Numbered from the stretch's first letter, positions 25,003-33,856 are shown. The stretch: DNA of 64,000 nucleotides from Pseudomonas sp. (GCA_022448005.1 JAKUTK010000009.1:46806-110805); one strand, 5' to 3'. Made by a program: numbers and translations. The notes: generated by a model not told the origin, from the letters alone.

Positions 25003-26088
25003 TCACTCACCCTGAGCAGCTTGGTATTCCGCTGCAGACAGGAGTCGCAGAGCGTAATCACGAGCCTCAGCAGGCCACGCACTTACATAATCACGCGCAG
25101 CTTTCCAGCCTTGCGATTCACGCGCCCGATTGACCACCGCTTGAGTCTTTTTCAGGACTTTGGGAGGTAGATCTACAGGTGCCTGGCTCTCATCATTTGA
25201 AGCCTGAAGCACTTCGCCTTCCAGCGGTTCTGCGACCTGAGCTTGAGCATCTTCAGGCTCAACTTGCGTTGTCTCAGATGCCGGCACCTGCTCTTCAACC
25301 TCATTCGAGGTCGGGAGTGGCTGGGCTTCATCGACTACTTCAGCTGCACCCATATAACGCTCTACAACAGAGATCGGGACATCATGAGATGCAAACCCCT
25401 CCCCTGCCGTTGTGTTGAGATACTGAATAACCGTGTCGAGTTTTTCGCCGACTTGGGGCCAGTATTTCTTAGCGATTTTGATGCCGGTTTTTTTGAACAT
25501 GGAAGTTTCGAAGTCAACCCAAGGGCCTTTCTTCTTGCGCTTCCACAAATCACTTGCATCACGCGCTTTGTAGATCTCCTTGGCTGTTACAGCTTCCACA
25601 TGGACCCGGCCATCAGGCAGGGTTACTTCCACATAGACACCACGGAATTCGCCGCGCTCTTCAGTGTCGAACGGATCGAATTCATGCACAGGGCTATGAC
25701 GCTTACCCTTGTACTTAAACTGATCATTCGAGTAGACCAACTCAACAATACAGTCACGTATTGCGCCGTCATTTACAGCGGTTTTGATCATGCCTTTGTA
25801 TGACACATCCAGAACCACTTGCCCGTCCCGTGGCACCAGGTAGCATAAACCCCTTGCAGGGTTCAGCGTTAGGCCACAGGCGGCCACTTGGCCAAATGCA
25901 TTGCGAAGAGACAGCGGATTGTTGATAGCGACAGTGCACAGGTAGTCATTGTTCATCATGGCTTGAGCTGCATAAAGCATCTCTTGCTTGAACACGACAT
26001 CTGTTTTTGCTGCCTTCACCAACTCAAGAAACTTATCCTCTTGCTTTGCAATTACGGCTACAGCGTTTTGATAGTTAGCACTAGACAT
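25003..26088 (-). CDS. recT: RecT/Bet-family single-strand annealing protein
   Basis: The 361-residue protein anneals complementary single strands and acts with a 5'-3' exonuclease (here 21214-22248). The family core spans residues 10-230 with V-A-A-C-G-L-T-L-N-P-A-R-G-L-C-Y-L-V-P-R and Y-K-G-M-I, classic RecT sequences. The C-terminal third is low-complexity, rich in Q, E, V and P, followed by a helical end. I start at M-S-S-A-N-Y-Q (26088), which has GGGGG upstream. A hairpin with a T run lies between ssb and this gene. ssb-recT-exo is a known phage-derived set in SXT and IncA/C elements. Confidence 0.92.
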   Translation of the reverse strand: MSSANYQNAVAVIAKQEDKFLELVKAAKTDVVFKQEMLYAAQAMMNNDYLCTVAINNPLSLRNAFGQVAACGLTLNPARGLCYLVPRDGQVVLDVSYKGMIKTAVNDGAIRDCIVELVYSNDQFKYKGKRHSPVHEFDPFDTEERGEFRGVYVEVTLPDGRVHVEAVTAKEIYKARDASDLWKRKKKGPWVDFETSMFKKTGIKIAKKYWPQVGEKLDTVIQYLNTTAGEGFASHDVPISVVERYMGAAEVVDEAQPLPTSNEVEEQVPASETTQVEPEDAQAQVAEPLEGEVLQASNDESQAPVDLPPKVLKKTQAVVNRARESQGWKAARDYVSAWPAEARDYALRLLSAAEYQAAQGE

Positions 26089-26103
26089 TATGAAACCCCC
26101 TGA

Positions 26104-26130
26104 ACAAAAACGCGCCCGAAGGCGCGTATT
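26104..26130 (-). terminator. Terminator-like hairpin between ssb and recT
   Basis: ACGCGCC and GGCGCGT arms with a UUCG-type loop, followed by UUUUUG on the minus strand, ending 16 bases before the recT start. It may attenuate rather than end the transcript. Confidence 0.75.
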
Positions 26131-26151
26131 TATTTGCAACTGATTGACCCG

Positions 26152-26673
26152 TTAGATGATGTTCAGAAGAACTCGGCTAATGGGCGCAAAGGGGATGTCA
26201 TCGTCAAACGAATCGTAATGCGGATCAGAAGTCGGCGCTTGAGTCGGTTGACGGTTGGGTTGCTGCGGAGAACGCTGTGCTTGATTCCTCCCGCTAGAGC
26301 GAGGAGCACCATCACCACCGTTATCTGCCTGCTTACCGCCAAGGAGCTGCATGGTGCCTTGCATATCAACCACAATCTCAGTGGTATAACGCTTGACTCC
26401 ATCCTTCTCCCATTCGCGGGTTTGTAGTCTGCCTTCGATATAGCACTGCGAGCCCTTACGAAGGTACTCACCGGCAATCTCAGCAACCTTCCCAAATAGC
26501 ACAACACGGTGCCACTCGGTTCTTTCTTGAAGCTGACCAGACTGTTTGTCCTTCCAGCTATCGGTAGTTGCCAATGTGATATTGGTAACCGCATTCCCGT
26601 TGGGCATGTAGCGAGTTTCAGGATCACCGCCAACATTGCCGATAAGGATTACTTTGTTTACGCCACGAGCCAT
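26152..26673 (-). CDS. ssb: Single-stranded DNA-binding protein
   Basis: The 173-residue protein has an N-terminal OB-fold (residues 1-110; [21 protein letters not shown] is diagnostic), a Q/P/N-rich linker and the acidic tip D-D-D-I-P-F. Oddly, that tip is not at the very end: eleven further residues ([11 protein letters not shown]) follow before the stop. In E. coli SSB the terminal phenylalanine is what partner proteins bind. I start at 26673, with GGAG 7 bases upstream. It heads the recombination transcript and has its own structured leader. Confidence 0.95.
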   Translation of the reverse strand: MARGVNKVILIGNVGGDPETRYMPNGNAVTNITLATTDSWKDKQSGQLQERTEWHRVVLFGKVAEIAGEYLRKGSQCYIEGRLQTREWEKDGVKRYTTEIVVDMQGTMQLLGGKQADNGGDGAPRSSGRNQAQRSPQQPNRQPTQAPTSDPHYDSFDDDIPFAPISRVLLNII

Positions 26674-26746
26674 GATTATTCTCCATTCAGAGTAAAACAC
26701 AGGGCGACGTAAACCCCTGACGGGGAATATCGCTGCCCCGAAAGGT
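26674..26746 (-). promoter_or_regulatory. Structured leader L5 of ssb
   Basis: A CCUUUCGGGG / CCCCGUCAGGGG hairpin (26712-26746) lies upstream of ssb. The downstream segment pairs poorly with the GGAGAAU ribosome site, so this is a weak member of the family. Confidence 0.45.
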
Positions 26747-26994
26747 TTTCATTTCAATTAGTTAGGTTGTATTTGACAGACGGCCAACTTGCCGACCATG
26801 CACCGAAGTGCATGACTAAATCGATCTGCACATGCAGAACGACTTAATTTGGAGAATCTTGACAGGCTCGTGGCCCAAGGCGCGAGAGTGAAGCTGCGCT
26901 TTCTGAGGTTATTGCCATTAAGGCTTGGCGAAAGCATGCCCCCAATCGCGCTAATGCGCAAGAGGGTATGCCACGATCTTAGAATTTTTTTATC
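26747..26994 (-). other. Structured 5' region of the ssb transcription unit
   Basis: No convincing gene is present. The minus strand holds several compact hairpins: CATGCAC-UUCG-GTGCATG, CTGCA-TG-TGCAG and GGC-AAGTT-GGCC. They stand upstream of leader L5 and between divergent transcripts, so promoter and untranslated leader functions are likely. Similar hairpin-dense blocks precede two other units (34120-34330, 42800-43100). Confidence 0.4.
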
Positions 26995-27019
26995 TTACAA
27001 GAATCGTGTAGGTTTAGCC
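26995..27019 (+). promoter_or_regulatory. Dispersed boundary motif upstream of the 27.1-kb operon
   Basis: Contains AAGAATCGTGTAGGTTTAG on the plus strand, 58 bases before the lipoprotein gene at 27078 and in its direction. Confidence 0.58.
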
Positions 27020-27077
27020 GCCTCATCGCGATCTGGTTCCCACAAAATACCTCATCCCCCGGATCGAGGTTCAACCG

Positions 27078-27662
27078 ATGCATTTCTCTCGACTGCGCAT
27101 ACCGCTGGCAATCACCGCAGCCCTCGGCATGCTCTCAGGCTGCTCTAGCAAAGAGCCCGCACCCGAGCCTTATACAGGCACCCCATTTGAGGTCCAGCAG
27201 TACGAGCCGGATCTACGCGGTCACCACACCAGCTGGGGGCACTCCGGCCGTGGAGGGGCAGCACTGAGAAAGCCGTCCTATCAACCCGTACTCGGCAGCC
27301 CGGATGAGCTGGATACACGCGCTGGCAAGTTGCACCCAGAGCTGCAGAACATCGCGCAAGAGGTTACAGCCAGCATCGCTGTACCACCGGCGCTACGGTC
27401 TGGAACCTGCCTGGATCAACCGGAGGAGAATCAAACGCCTGATCACGTCCGCGTTATGACGCCCAGTGGTCCCGCAGACGTAACTCAGATCGTGACACTG
27501 GCGAACAGCACCGGATCGGTCAGTGACTATATCCGCGTTCGCAACAAGCTCTGCAGCGGCGCAGAACGCCTCACCTACGAAGAGTGGGAAGTTCTAGTGC
27601 ATGGCACACCCAAGGACGTACCACTTCGTCTACAACCGACCTTCAACAGCCTCTCAAAGTGA
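27078..27662 (+). CDS. Putative lipoprotein of the transfer region
   Basis: The 194-residue protein has a signal peptide and lipobox L-S-G-C at about residue 22, so it is predicted to be membrane-anchored in the periplasm. The mature part is rich in P, E and R, has two cysteines (near 110 and 164) and no recognised domain. It is followed at once by a DsbA-like gene and later another lipoprotein, so the three may form one exported module near TraN. A boundary motif lies upstream. Entry exclusion or mating-pair functions are possible but unsupported. Confidence 0.7.
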   Translation: MHFSRLRIPLAITAALGMLSGCSSKEPAPEPYTGTPFEVQQYEPDLRGHHTSWGHSGRGGAALRKPSYQPVLGSPDELDTRAGKLHPELQNIAQEVTASIAVPPALRSGTCLDQPEENQTPDHVRVMTPSGPADVTQIVTLANSTGSVSDYIRVRNKLCSGAERLTYEEWEVLVHGTPKDVPLRLQPTFNSLSK

Positions 27663-27667
27663 ACCCC

Positions 27668-28471
27668 ATGCCCAGCTCAAAAAACCGACTCCCTTTGACC
27701 GTAGGTCTTTCCGCGCTTTTCGCAGTGGCCGCCCTCGGCGCCAGCGTCATGTACACCGAGCATGCGATCAACCAAGCGATAGCTGAGCAGTTGCCGGCTG
27801 GCGTCGCCGCTGCACTTGACGCGAAAGAACAGGCCGAGGTCGCGGCTGCCAAGCTACAGATCCTTTCGCAATGGTCTGCCGCCTCAGACATCGAGGTCAA
27901 AGGCCGCAACATCTACGGTAAGGCAGACGCCGAGTTCACCCTTGTGGAGTTCAGCGATCTGGAGTGCCCCTTCTGTAAACGCTTCCATGACACACCTAAG
28001 TCACTCGTTGAGCAGGCCGGTGGCAAGATCAACTGGGAGTGGCAGCATTACCCGCTGCAGTTCCACAACCCCACGGCCGCAAAGGCTGCACACGCGGCAG
28101 AGTGTGTCAGCGAAATTGCGGGCAACCAGGCTTTCTGGGCATTCACCGGGCAATGGTTCGAGCGCAGCGCTATGAACGGCCAAGGCATTGATGATATCGG
28201 TCGGTTGGCACGAGAAGTCGGCGCAGACTCGAAGGCATTTGATGCATGCATGGCCAGCGGCAAGTTCAAGCAGAAGATCCAGGATCAGATGGATCGCGGT
28301 ACCGCTATGGGCGTGACGGGCACGCCTGCAACAGTCGTCGTGGACAACACCAATGGCCAGAAGATCCTGGTCAAAGGCGCCCAGCCTGCGAAAGCATTGC
28401 TCCAAGCCATAGGCCAGCTGGTAGAGCAGCGAAATCAGCCAGCATCGCTGGCCCAGCCAGGAAAAGACTGA
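27668..28471 (+). CDS. DsbA-like thioredoxin-fold exported protein
   Basis: The 267-residue protein has an N-terminal helix (about 9-27) and a DSBA-type domain with C-P-F-C near residue 100 and the cis-proline site G-T-P-A-T. I start at M-P-S-S-K (27668), six bases after the previous stop, since longer frames overlap the lipoprotein gene. It resembles the protein at 14995-15768 in layout and probably serves the same envelope pathway. It is the third Dsb-type protein of the window and lies near the cysteine-rich TraN. A terminator follows. Confidence 0.88.
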   Translation: MPSSKNRLPLTVGLSALFAVAALGASVMYTEHAINQAIAEQLPAGVAAALDAKEQAEVAAAKLQILSQWSAASDIEVKGRNIYGKADAEFTLVEFSDLECPFCKRFHDTPKSLVEQAGGKINWEWQHYPLQFHNPTAAKAAHAAECVSEIAGNQAFWAFTGQWFERSAMNGQGIDDIGRLAREVGADSKAFDACMASGKFKQKIQDQMDRGTAMGVTGTPATVVVDNTNGQKILVKGAQPAKALLQAIGQLVEQRNQPASLAQPGKD

Positions 28472-28495
28472 ATAGTCCAGCGCCGACGACAACAG

Positions 28496-28521
28496 AGCCC
28501 CGCATCAAAGCGGGGTTTTTT
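28496..28521 (+). terminator. Intrinsic terminator after the DsbA-like gene
   Basis: GCCCCGC and GCGGGG arms with a short loop, then six T residues on the plus strand. Confidence 0.88.
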
Positions 28522-28624
28522 GTGGGCCGCTACCAGCTGCGGAGTTGACGCGCCAAAGCCAAGAATTTGGCAACACGGCCGTCACTGGTAGCCTTGAATA
28601 ACTTAATCAGGAAGGACAGCGGAC

Positions 28625-29482
28625 ATGATTCACTGCAGCAAAATCAAACTGACACTCGCGATGACTGCGGCCCTCACCGCCTTGGTAGGGTGCTCATCAC
28701 CAGGCAATACCGTTACCTTCGATCAGTTGCCGGACCCGGCTGCTACACCCAAAGCGAAGTGGTCCGACGCAATGGTCTACATGAATGCCATGCAGATTTC
28801 TGGCATGCGTGACGTGCCACGCGAAATGATGGGCGATGCATCCTCACAACCGGCCGAAGGTGGAAACAGCACGGGAGTGCTCGATGCTGCTACCTATGGC
28901 GTAGGTGCCGTGGCGCCGCCATCGGGAATGAGCGGAGGCGCTGTAGCCGGGGTCGGCCTGGGACTTTTGCTTCTTGGGGGCGGACCTACACAGCCAGCTC
29001 AATTGCCGCAGGTCGTTGCATGGGTCCCATCAGATCTGGCCTCCTCCCCGGAAGCAGCTGTGCAGGTTGCCTTAAATGAGTTCAATAAATCGAGGGCCGC
29101 CGTTTTCCAAAAGCAGCTTCCTCAGGAACTTATCGCTACAGCATATCCCGAGTCGGATAGCCGATCATTTGGTGGCAAAATGCCAAAGGCTTCGAATTTA
29201 GTGCTGTTCTCAGAAGAGGCGAAAGAGAGTCCAGCATTCATTTCCGCACCGAAATCCTATGGTCCTATCCATATCGTCGGTCACAAGGTTACTGAGGAAT
29301 CCATTATCAATTCATCAGGGTTTCGGAATATCCACGAAAGTCGGGCTAACACAGTCGCGCTGTCCGCAGCTCTGCCTGATTGGTTTTTGATTTATGTCAC
29401 ATCGGCCACACGGTCAAAGTCCGATAAATTGCCGCCTGCAGTGCTGAGAAGCGGAACGCCAAACTACTTCATTGGTAAATAA
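28625..29482 (+). CDS. Putative lipoprotein, unknown role
   Basis: The 285-residue protein has a signal peptide with lipobox L-V-G-C near residue 23. A glycine-rich hydrophobic segment follows in the middle (about 98-118), as in small pore-like or membrane-spanning lipoproteins, and then a soluble C-terminal half with W-F-L-I-Y-V-T. I do not recognise the family. An AGGA site precedes the ATG. It converges on the large TraN-like gene with a shared terminator between them. Confidence 0.7.
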   Translation: MIHCSKIKLTLAMTAALTALVGCSSPGNTVTFDQLPDPAATPKAKWSDAMVYMNAMQISGMRDVPREMMGDASSQPAEGGNSTGVLDAATYGVGAVAPPSGMSGGAVAGVGLGLLLLGGGPTQPAQLPQVVAWVPSDLASSPEAAVQVALNEFNKSRAAVFQKQLPQELIATAYPESDSRSFGGKMPKASNLVLFSEEAKESPAFISAPKSYGPIHIVGHKVTEESIINSSGFRNIHESRANTVALSAALPDWFLIYVTSATRSKSDKLPPAVLRSGTPNYFIGK

Positions 29483-29484
29483 AC

Positions 29485-29508
29485 GAAAGGCCCCTGATGG
29501 GGCCTTTT
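29485..29508. terminator. Bidirectional terminator between convergent genes
   Basis: AAAGGCCCC and GGGGCCTTTT arms around a 4-base loop serve the lipoprotein gene on the plus strand and the TraN-like gene on the minus strand. Confidence 0.85.
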
Positions 29509-29510
29509 AC

Positions 29511-32500
29511 TTACTGGGGGACTGCGCCCCTAGCTATGTCTTCCTCCATTTTCTTGACCGCTTCAGCATCAAATCCGTCCAACCGCTTTTCGTTACGACT
29601 AAGCGAGTTTTGCCGAACGTTCCCCTCAGATATCGTAAGGCTGCTACCACTCCCTGTAACTTGTTCAAGTGAAACCGTGTTCACTGTTGGAAGGTGGCCT
29701 GCAATGTTCAGCATGCCTATCCATTCCGACATGTCTACTTTACTCCAATCCATAAGGGCCATCTGGTCAGGAGTAATGCCTTCACAACTTGGATTTTCAA
29801 CATCACCGTACTCAATACCAAGCTGGTCATGCGCAGCTTCTTGAACGATTCGGCCTACAACCGAACCATAGCAACAGTAGCTTTCTCGTTTCTCAACACA
29901 AGAGCCAAGAGCTTCTGAGGCACAATAACTTCCTACAAACGTGCACTGCCTTGTTTCTTTTTTTGCTCCAAGCTCGAACTCTTTTTCTTCGCATTCCCAG
30001 ATAATGTTAATTAGAAGATCGACAATCACATAAACCATGTATACCCAGCCAATGATGTTGACGACCATCGTAGCCTGAGGGCCAAGCATCATCCCGCCGC
30101 CTTCTGCTGGAACAAACACAGCATTTGCGGCTACCTCAGCGCCCATATTAACCATGGCGTCATAGGCTTTCTGCATTAGCCATTCCTGGACCTGAGATAC
30201 AAGCGTATCCTGGACAGTGCCCTGAAGCGTTTTGTTGAATGCACCAGTTGCGTTGTCAACTATCGTTGACCACTGCCCCTTTATGACTGAACTACCAGCG
30301 GACGTGATGGCATTCGTGCCTGCTTGCCAGTAACCATACTTCAGGCTCCCCCCAAGCCCGTGCGTGGATAGCGCTTCCATTGCACTAGCCATTTTCATAG
30401 TGTTCATTGTCAGATTCACATAATCGTAAATACTGACGCTTTCGGGAGCCTCACAACAATCGACATAGCCACCGAGCGCTTTCTTGCACTCCATTGCTTC
30501 GCCTTTGAATATCTTGCACTCGTTGGCAACCTCGATATCCGATCCGTCGCCACCGCAATCAAGATCATGCTCAGCGAACTGGGCAACTTGGAGCATTGCG
30601 ACGGCGTATGCAAAGTCACCGCTTTTCTGGTTCGAGGTGTCGAAGCACTCGCTTCCCATGCACCTAGCGCCGCCAGGACATTCGATCTGAGTGCCGGTAT
30701 TGACTACCGTGGGATAGCTGGTGTCATAGCCGCAGTCCCATATCTCCTCGTAGGCGTAGCATCCTCCCGACTCCCCAGAAGCCCCCTTTATACAGCTCTG
30801 GGAGATGAAACCGCAGTTGGGGTCTTTCTCGTACTGCTCACAGGTGTCCAGGTTTTCTTCGATTACACCGCAACCCTGCACACGGACCTGCTCTGCAAGT
30901 CTTGACGTACCCAATGGGCTCGCCGAGATTTGTTCATAAAGTGGATTACCAGGGCAAATATTTATGCCTGAAATGGTTGCGCACTCTCCTTCATGCTGAA
31001 CACCTTTGGTGACTGTAATCTGCCCCGAGATGCACTTACCTTCCAGTACAGCTTGACCCTGATCTATGCAACTTTGCGGCGACCATACATCTTTGACCAG
31101 CTTAGAATGTCGAAAGGTAAACGTACCTGAAAGATCGTACTTACCACCATCATCACCACCTTGCTGATCCCTTATTTCAACAACAGCTTTAAGTCCATTT
31201 GCGCATGTCGGATACGTAATTACATTGTGGCTTACTGACGTGTCGAGTTGCCCGCCAAGCCCATGCTCAGCCCAAACATCAGCATCTGATAACTGTACGT
31301 ATCCTTCATCATTAGCACACACAGCATCGTAATCGACCTTTGCTACACTGCCATTGAATACTGTCCCATCAGAGCCAGGTAGAGCTTTCCATGTGCCTGC
31401 GACGAAATCAAATTCTCCCCTGGCTATATTCCGCCCATTAGCAGCGAATTTGCCCACCAAACCAGTTGAGCGAAGTTCTATTTCATGATTTACAACACAT
31501 GAATCCCCCCCGTTCTCAGGGCATTGCTCTTTGCCATTGGCATCAATGTAGCAGGCAAGATCCCCTTTGAAGAAAGAACAGTCAGCTGTCACTTCCGCTT
31601 CCCTGCAGAAGGGGTCTAGGTCGGGATGAGGGGATGGCTGCATGTCTGCTTGGCATGCAACCACACCATTCTCACTAATGCAGCCAGACGCATCTACTGC
31701 CGGCGCTTTAGTGCAAACAACGCTGCTCTCTTTGCAGAAACCATCGTTAATCATCTTGAGGAGTGGAAGGCGCTCTTCAGGCCCCCAACCATTGTCAATG
31801 ATCGCTTTTGCTGGATCGTAATTAATGCGAATGCGTGCATAGCCTTCGCCCCGACCTGTGACTGACGTGCGTGTTTTGAATGTAATTACGTCCGAGTCTT
31901 GCTTTAGTTCGTTCGTGACATCCTTGTTGGGACTTACTCTCCAACTGGTACTTCTCTCGCACGCGCCCGCCGTCTCGGGAGGGAATACGCCCGGCGTGTG
32001 GGTCCATAGAAGAGAGTCATTGAAGTAGATCTGAAAGTAGTCATCGAACGTAGCTTGTTCAACAACCGCAGACAGGATGGCATCTTTATTGATAACCCTG
32101 AAGCGTGTGTATTCCTCGTAGATCGCGCATTTACCGCCCCAGTAATCGTTACCAACGGTGCCCACCCATACATATAGGCAACCTCTGCCGCATGACTGGT
32201 AGTTTGGCTGGCCCGAAACATACTCGACAACTCCTAGCGAATAGTCATGCTTGAAGGTCACATTGCCGCCTTCGTTTGCTACGCGCTCACAGGTGCGGTA
32301 ATCAGAGATGTGAGACGTAGCCTGGCGTTCTTCAAAAACGTCTTTTCTGGAGCAGTCTGCAAAGTTCTCTTTGAAACCTTGCATGAAATCATTAGATCGA
32401 ATCTCGTCCGTCTGGTTAAACATTGGATCATTCGAAAGATCCACAGCAGGCCGTTTGCCGCTATCAACCAGAATCCTGTATGCCTCGCCATCCATCGACG

Positions 32501-32801
32501 ACTCACTTCTCAGCCGTGTGTTGGCCTGGATGCCAGCGTCAAGAGTGCCCGAGTCGTCTCCATACACCTCTTCCAAGGACGCGGTACCGCCGCCTTGGAG
32601 GTCAGGGAACAGATCCTGAAGCGTCTTCTGCGCCGCAGAAGGATCGAGCATCTGAATGCCCATTTGAGCGGTCTGATTGCCTAGCGTGGCGCTGGCAGCA
32701 ATGGAATCGGCCCACGCCTTGAAGGCAACCGTATTGAGCTGAACCATGATGATGCCGCCAACAGCCAAGCGTCGGAGGGCATGTTTGAAGCTGGGTCGCA
32801 T
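29511..32801 (-). CDS. traN: TraN-like cysteine-rich mating-pair stabilisation protein
   Basis: The 1,096-residue exported protein has a signal region (A-W-A-D near residue 32), very many cysteines spread over the whole length, and a C-terminal part with two hydrophobic segments. The C-x-x-x-G-x-C and W-x-C patterns resemble the TraN family, which contacts the recipient surface. TraN in F is about 600 residues and in SXT-type elements about 900-1,100, so this fits the larger type. It stands alone, away from traU/traW, with its own boundary motif and terminator upstream. Another traN could exist left of the window; I cannot tell. Confidence 0.82.
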   Translation of the reverse strand: MRPSFKHALRRLAVGGIIMVQLNTVAFKAWADSIAASATLGNQTAQMGIQMLDPSAAQKTLQDLFPDLQGGGTASLEEVYGDDSGTLDAGIQANTRLRSESSMDGEAYRILVDSGKRPAVDLSNDPMFNQTDEIRSNDFMQGFKENFADCSRKDVFEERQATSHISDYRTCERVANEGGNVTFKHDYSLGVVEYVSGQPNYQSCGRGCLYVWVGTVGNDYWGGKCAIYEEYTRFRVINKDAILSAVVEQATFDDYFQIYFNDSLLWTHTPGVFPPETAGACERSTSWRVSPNKDVTNELKQDSDVITFKTRTSVTGRGEGYARIRINYDPAKAIIDNGWGPEERLPLLKMINDGFCKESSVVCTKAPAVDASGCISENGVVACQADMQPSPHPDLDPFCREAEVTADCSFFKGDLACYIDANGKEQCPENGGDSCVVNHEIELRSTGLVGKFAANGRNIARGEFDFVAGTWKALPGSDGTVFNGSVAKVDYDAVCANDEGYVQLSDADVWAEHGLGGQLDTSVSHNVITYPTCANGLKAVVEIRDQQGGDDGGKYDLSGTFTFRHSKLVKDVWSPQSCIDQGQAVLEGKCISGQITVTKGVQHEGECATISGINICPGNPLYEQISASPLGTSRLAEQVRVQGCGVIEENLDTCEQYEKDPNCGFISQSCIKGASGESGGCYAYEEIWDCGYDTSYPTVVNTGTQIECPGGARCMGSECFDTSNQKSGDFAYAVAMLQVAQFAEHDLDCGGDGSDIEVANECKIFKGEAMECKKALGGYVDCCEAPESVSIYDYVNLTMNTMKMASAMEALSTHGLGGSLKYGYWQAGTNAITSAGSSVIKGQWSTIVDNATGAFNKTLQGTVQDTLVSQVQEWLMQKAYDAMVNMGAEVAANAVFVPAEGGGMMLGPQATMVVNIIGWVYMVYVIVDLLINIIWECEEKEFELGAKKETRQCTFVGSYCASEALGSCVEKRESYCCYGSVVGRIVQEAAHDQLGIEYGDVENPSCEGITPDQMALMDWSKVDMSEWIGMLNIAGHLPTVNTVSLEQVTGSGSSLTISEGNVRQNSLSRNEKRLDGFDAEAVKKMEEDIARGAVPQ

Positions 32802-32862
32802 AGGTGCTACCTGGTGAAGGTGAGTACCAAGATGCTAGAGATACGCGAGAGGAAAAGGCGGT

Positions 32863-32884
32863 GGAATCTGACCAGATTCTGGCA
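32863..32884 (-). promoter_or_regulatory. Dispersed boundary motif upstream of traN
   Basis: The minus strand reads CCAGAATCTGGTCAGATTCC, matching the left half of the consensus and carrying the ACCAGATTCTGG-type palindrome also found before dsbC. It lies 62 bases before traN. Confidence 0.5.
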
Positions 32885-32885
32885 G

Positions 32886-32923
32886 GCAAAAAAATAACCC
32901 CGGCTGGAAACAGCCGGGGTTTG
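32886..32923 (-). terminator. Intrinsic terminator upstream of traN
   Basis: CCCCGGCTG and CAGCCGGGG arms, then a T-rich tail (TTATTTTTTT) on the minus strand, following the gene that ends at 32939. Confidence 0.88.
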
Positions 32924-32938
32924 GGGTTTTGTTGGCAC

Positions 32939-33160
32939 TCATGCCGCCGCTGACTGAGGCGCTTCGAGAACCGATACTGCGCCTGATGCGGGTATCAGGC
33001 GGTGCAGCACAGCCCATGCTTTGACGAAGCGGGTGTCAGGGTTGGCCTTCTTCACTGTTGCTGCGATCTGATCAGGGACGAGGAACACTCGGCCGGAGTC
33101 GATCATCAGCTCTTTGAGTTCGGGGCAGTACAGTGCTATTGGCTCTTCGTGTTGTGGCAT
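32939..33160 (-). CDS. Unknown 73-residue protein
   Basis: The small soluble protein starts M-P-Q-H-E-E-P-I at 33160. A GGAG site lies 10 bases upstream; a longer in-frame start has no support. The C-terminus is alanine- and proline-rich. There are no known motifs. It ends the group of small genes before TraN and is preceded by an unusually long hairpin leader. Confidence 0.6.
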   Translation of the reverse strand: MPQHEEPIALYCPELKELMIDSGRVFLVPDQIAATVKKANPDTRFVKAWAVLHRLIPASGAVSVLEAPQSAAA

Positions 33161-33224
33161 TTGATGTTCTCCAGGTGGGTGATCCCCAGAACCCTCACGC
33201 GGAGGGCTCTGGTGGATCACCCAC
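33161..33224 (-). promoter_or_regulatory. Structured leader L6 with extended hairpin
   Basis: A long hairpin (33175-33224) built from UGGGUGAUCC with GGAUCACCCA and inner CCCUC with GAGGG. GUUCU in it is complementary to AGAAC overlapping the ribosome site. The arrangement differs from the other leaders. Confidence 0.5.
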
Positions 33225-33261
33225 AAGGGATGACCACGTTACGCGACTAGCTGGTTACCTA

Positions 33262-33280
33262 CTCAAGGCATTGCCTTGAG
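33262..33280. repeat. Short palindrome between small genes
   Basis: CTCAAGGCA-TTGCCTTGAG is a near-perfect inverted repeat lying downstream of the gene ending at 33312. No strong T run follows, so a weak terminator or a protein site is possible. Confidence 0.4.
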
Positions 33281-33311
33281 CAGAAGGGTATTGACGCAAA
33301 TATCTCGTGGA

Positions 33312-33446
33312 TCAGGGCACCTTGGACGCATGCGCAGCATGCTTCTTGTCCAAGTGCTTCGCTAGCATCATGCCGACGCACGCTGCCACAGTGATCGTGA
33401 ACAGCACGCCGGATATAGCCAAAACGAGCGTTTGTGTCGTGTCCAT
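33312..33446 (-). CDS. Small 44-residue single-span membrane protein
   Basis: Starts at the ATG at 33446 with AGGTGA upstream. One hydrophobic helix (about residues 8-30) is followed by a lysine/histidine-rich tail (K-H-L-D-K-K-H-A-A-H). It overlaps the end of the 66-residue gene almost exactly, so the two are probably made together. The function is unknown; small basic membrane proteins of this kind are common in plasmid maintenance or exclusion clusters. Confidence 0.6.
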   Translation of the reverse strand: MDTTQTLVLAISGVLFTITVAACVGMMLAKHLDKKHAAHASKVP

Positions 33447-33447
33447 T

Positions 33448-33648
33448 TCATTCACCTGCGTTGTCTTTCTGGAAAAAGGATACCACCAGACCACCGACAA
33501 TCAAGACCAGGCCGCTTACCACGCTGACCGCAATGGCTTGCGGATGCGAACCTGGAGTGATGATGCCGACGAACCCCGCAGCCAGCAAGCTACAGCCAAT
33601 GCCGACGACAGTCTCCCTTAACCAACTAAGAACTTTATTAAAAAACAT
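33448..33648 (-). CDS. Small 66-residue membrane protein
   Basis: Two hydrophobic helices (about residues 11-31 and 38-60) separated by G-S-H-P-Q. No signature is recognised; the layout resembles small holin-like or inner-membrane proteins. Its ribosome site CGAGGTG lies in leader L7, where it can pair with GCGCCUCG through two G-U pairs. It forms an operon with the 44-residue gene behind it. Confidence 0.65.
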   Translation of the reverse strand: MFFNKVLSWLRETVVGIGCSLLAAGFVGIITPGSHPQAIAVSVVSGLVLIVGGLVVSFFQKDNAGE

Positions 33649-33707
33649 ATTACACCTCGCAAATTAATGACGAGGCGCCCCCATAACGGGATTGCTCCCG
33701 TCAGGGT
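33649..33707 (-). promoter_or_regulatory. Structured leader L7
   Basis: Hairpin ACGGGAG / CUCCCGU-type arms (33677-33707). The following GCGCCUCG pairs over 8 bases with CGAGGUGU of the ribosome site, two of the pairs being G-U. The TGA stop of the preceding gene lies in the hairpin. Confidence 0.68.
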
Positions 33708-33856
33708 TTGATTATTTCCAACTCCAAGCTGTTAGCCCGAGTCAGTTTTCTTACGATGTAGCCCTCCTTATGTCCATAAAGGGCATAAGGGCGTTGTGTG
33801 CTTTCTGCAAATACCTGACCGATCCATAGGGCAGTCATTAAGTTGCGGAAGTACAT
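33701..33856 (-). CDS. Small 51-residue protein
   Basis: Starts M-Y-F-R-N-L-M-T-A-L-W-I-G at 33856, with UUGAGGA upstream. A longer frame would swallow the leader. The protein is half hydrophobic, half charged, with Y-A-L-Y-G-H-K-E-G-Y-I-V-R-K; it has the look of short phage-type proteins with a beta-rich core. No function is suggested. Confidence 0.58.
   Translation of the reverse strand: MYFRNLMTALWIGQVFAESTQRPYALYGHKEGYIVRKLTRANSLELEIIKP

Noticed and set aside
26758..26961. Minus-strand open frame in the ssb upstream region
   Set aside because: It is arginine- and serine-rich without a ribosome site, and the region is full of hairpins.
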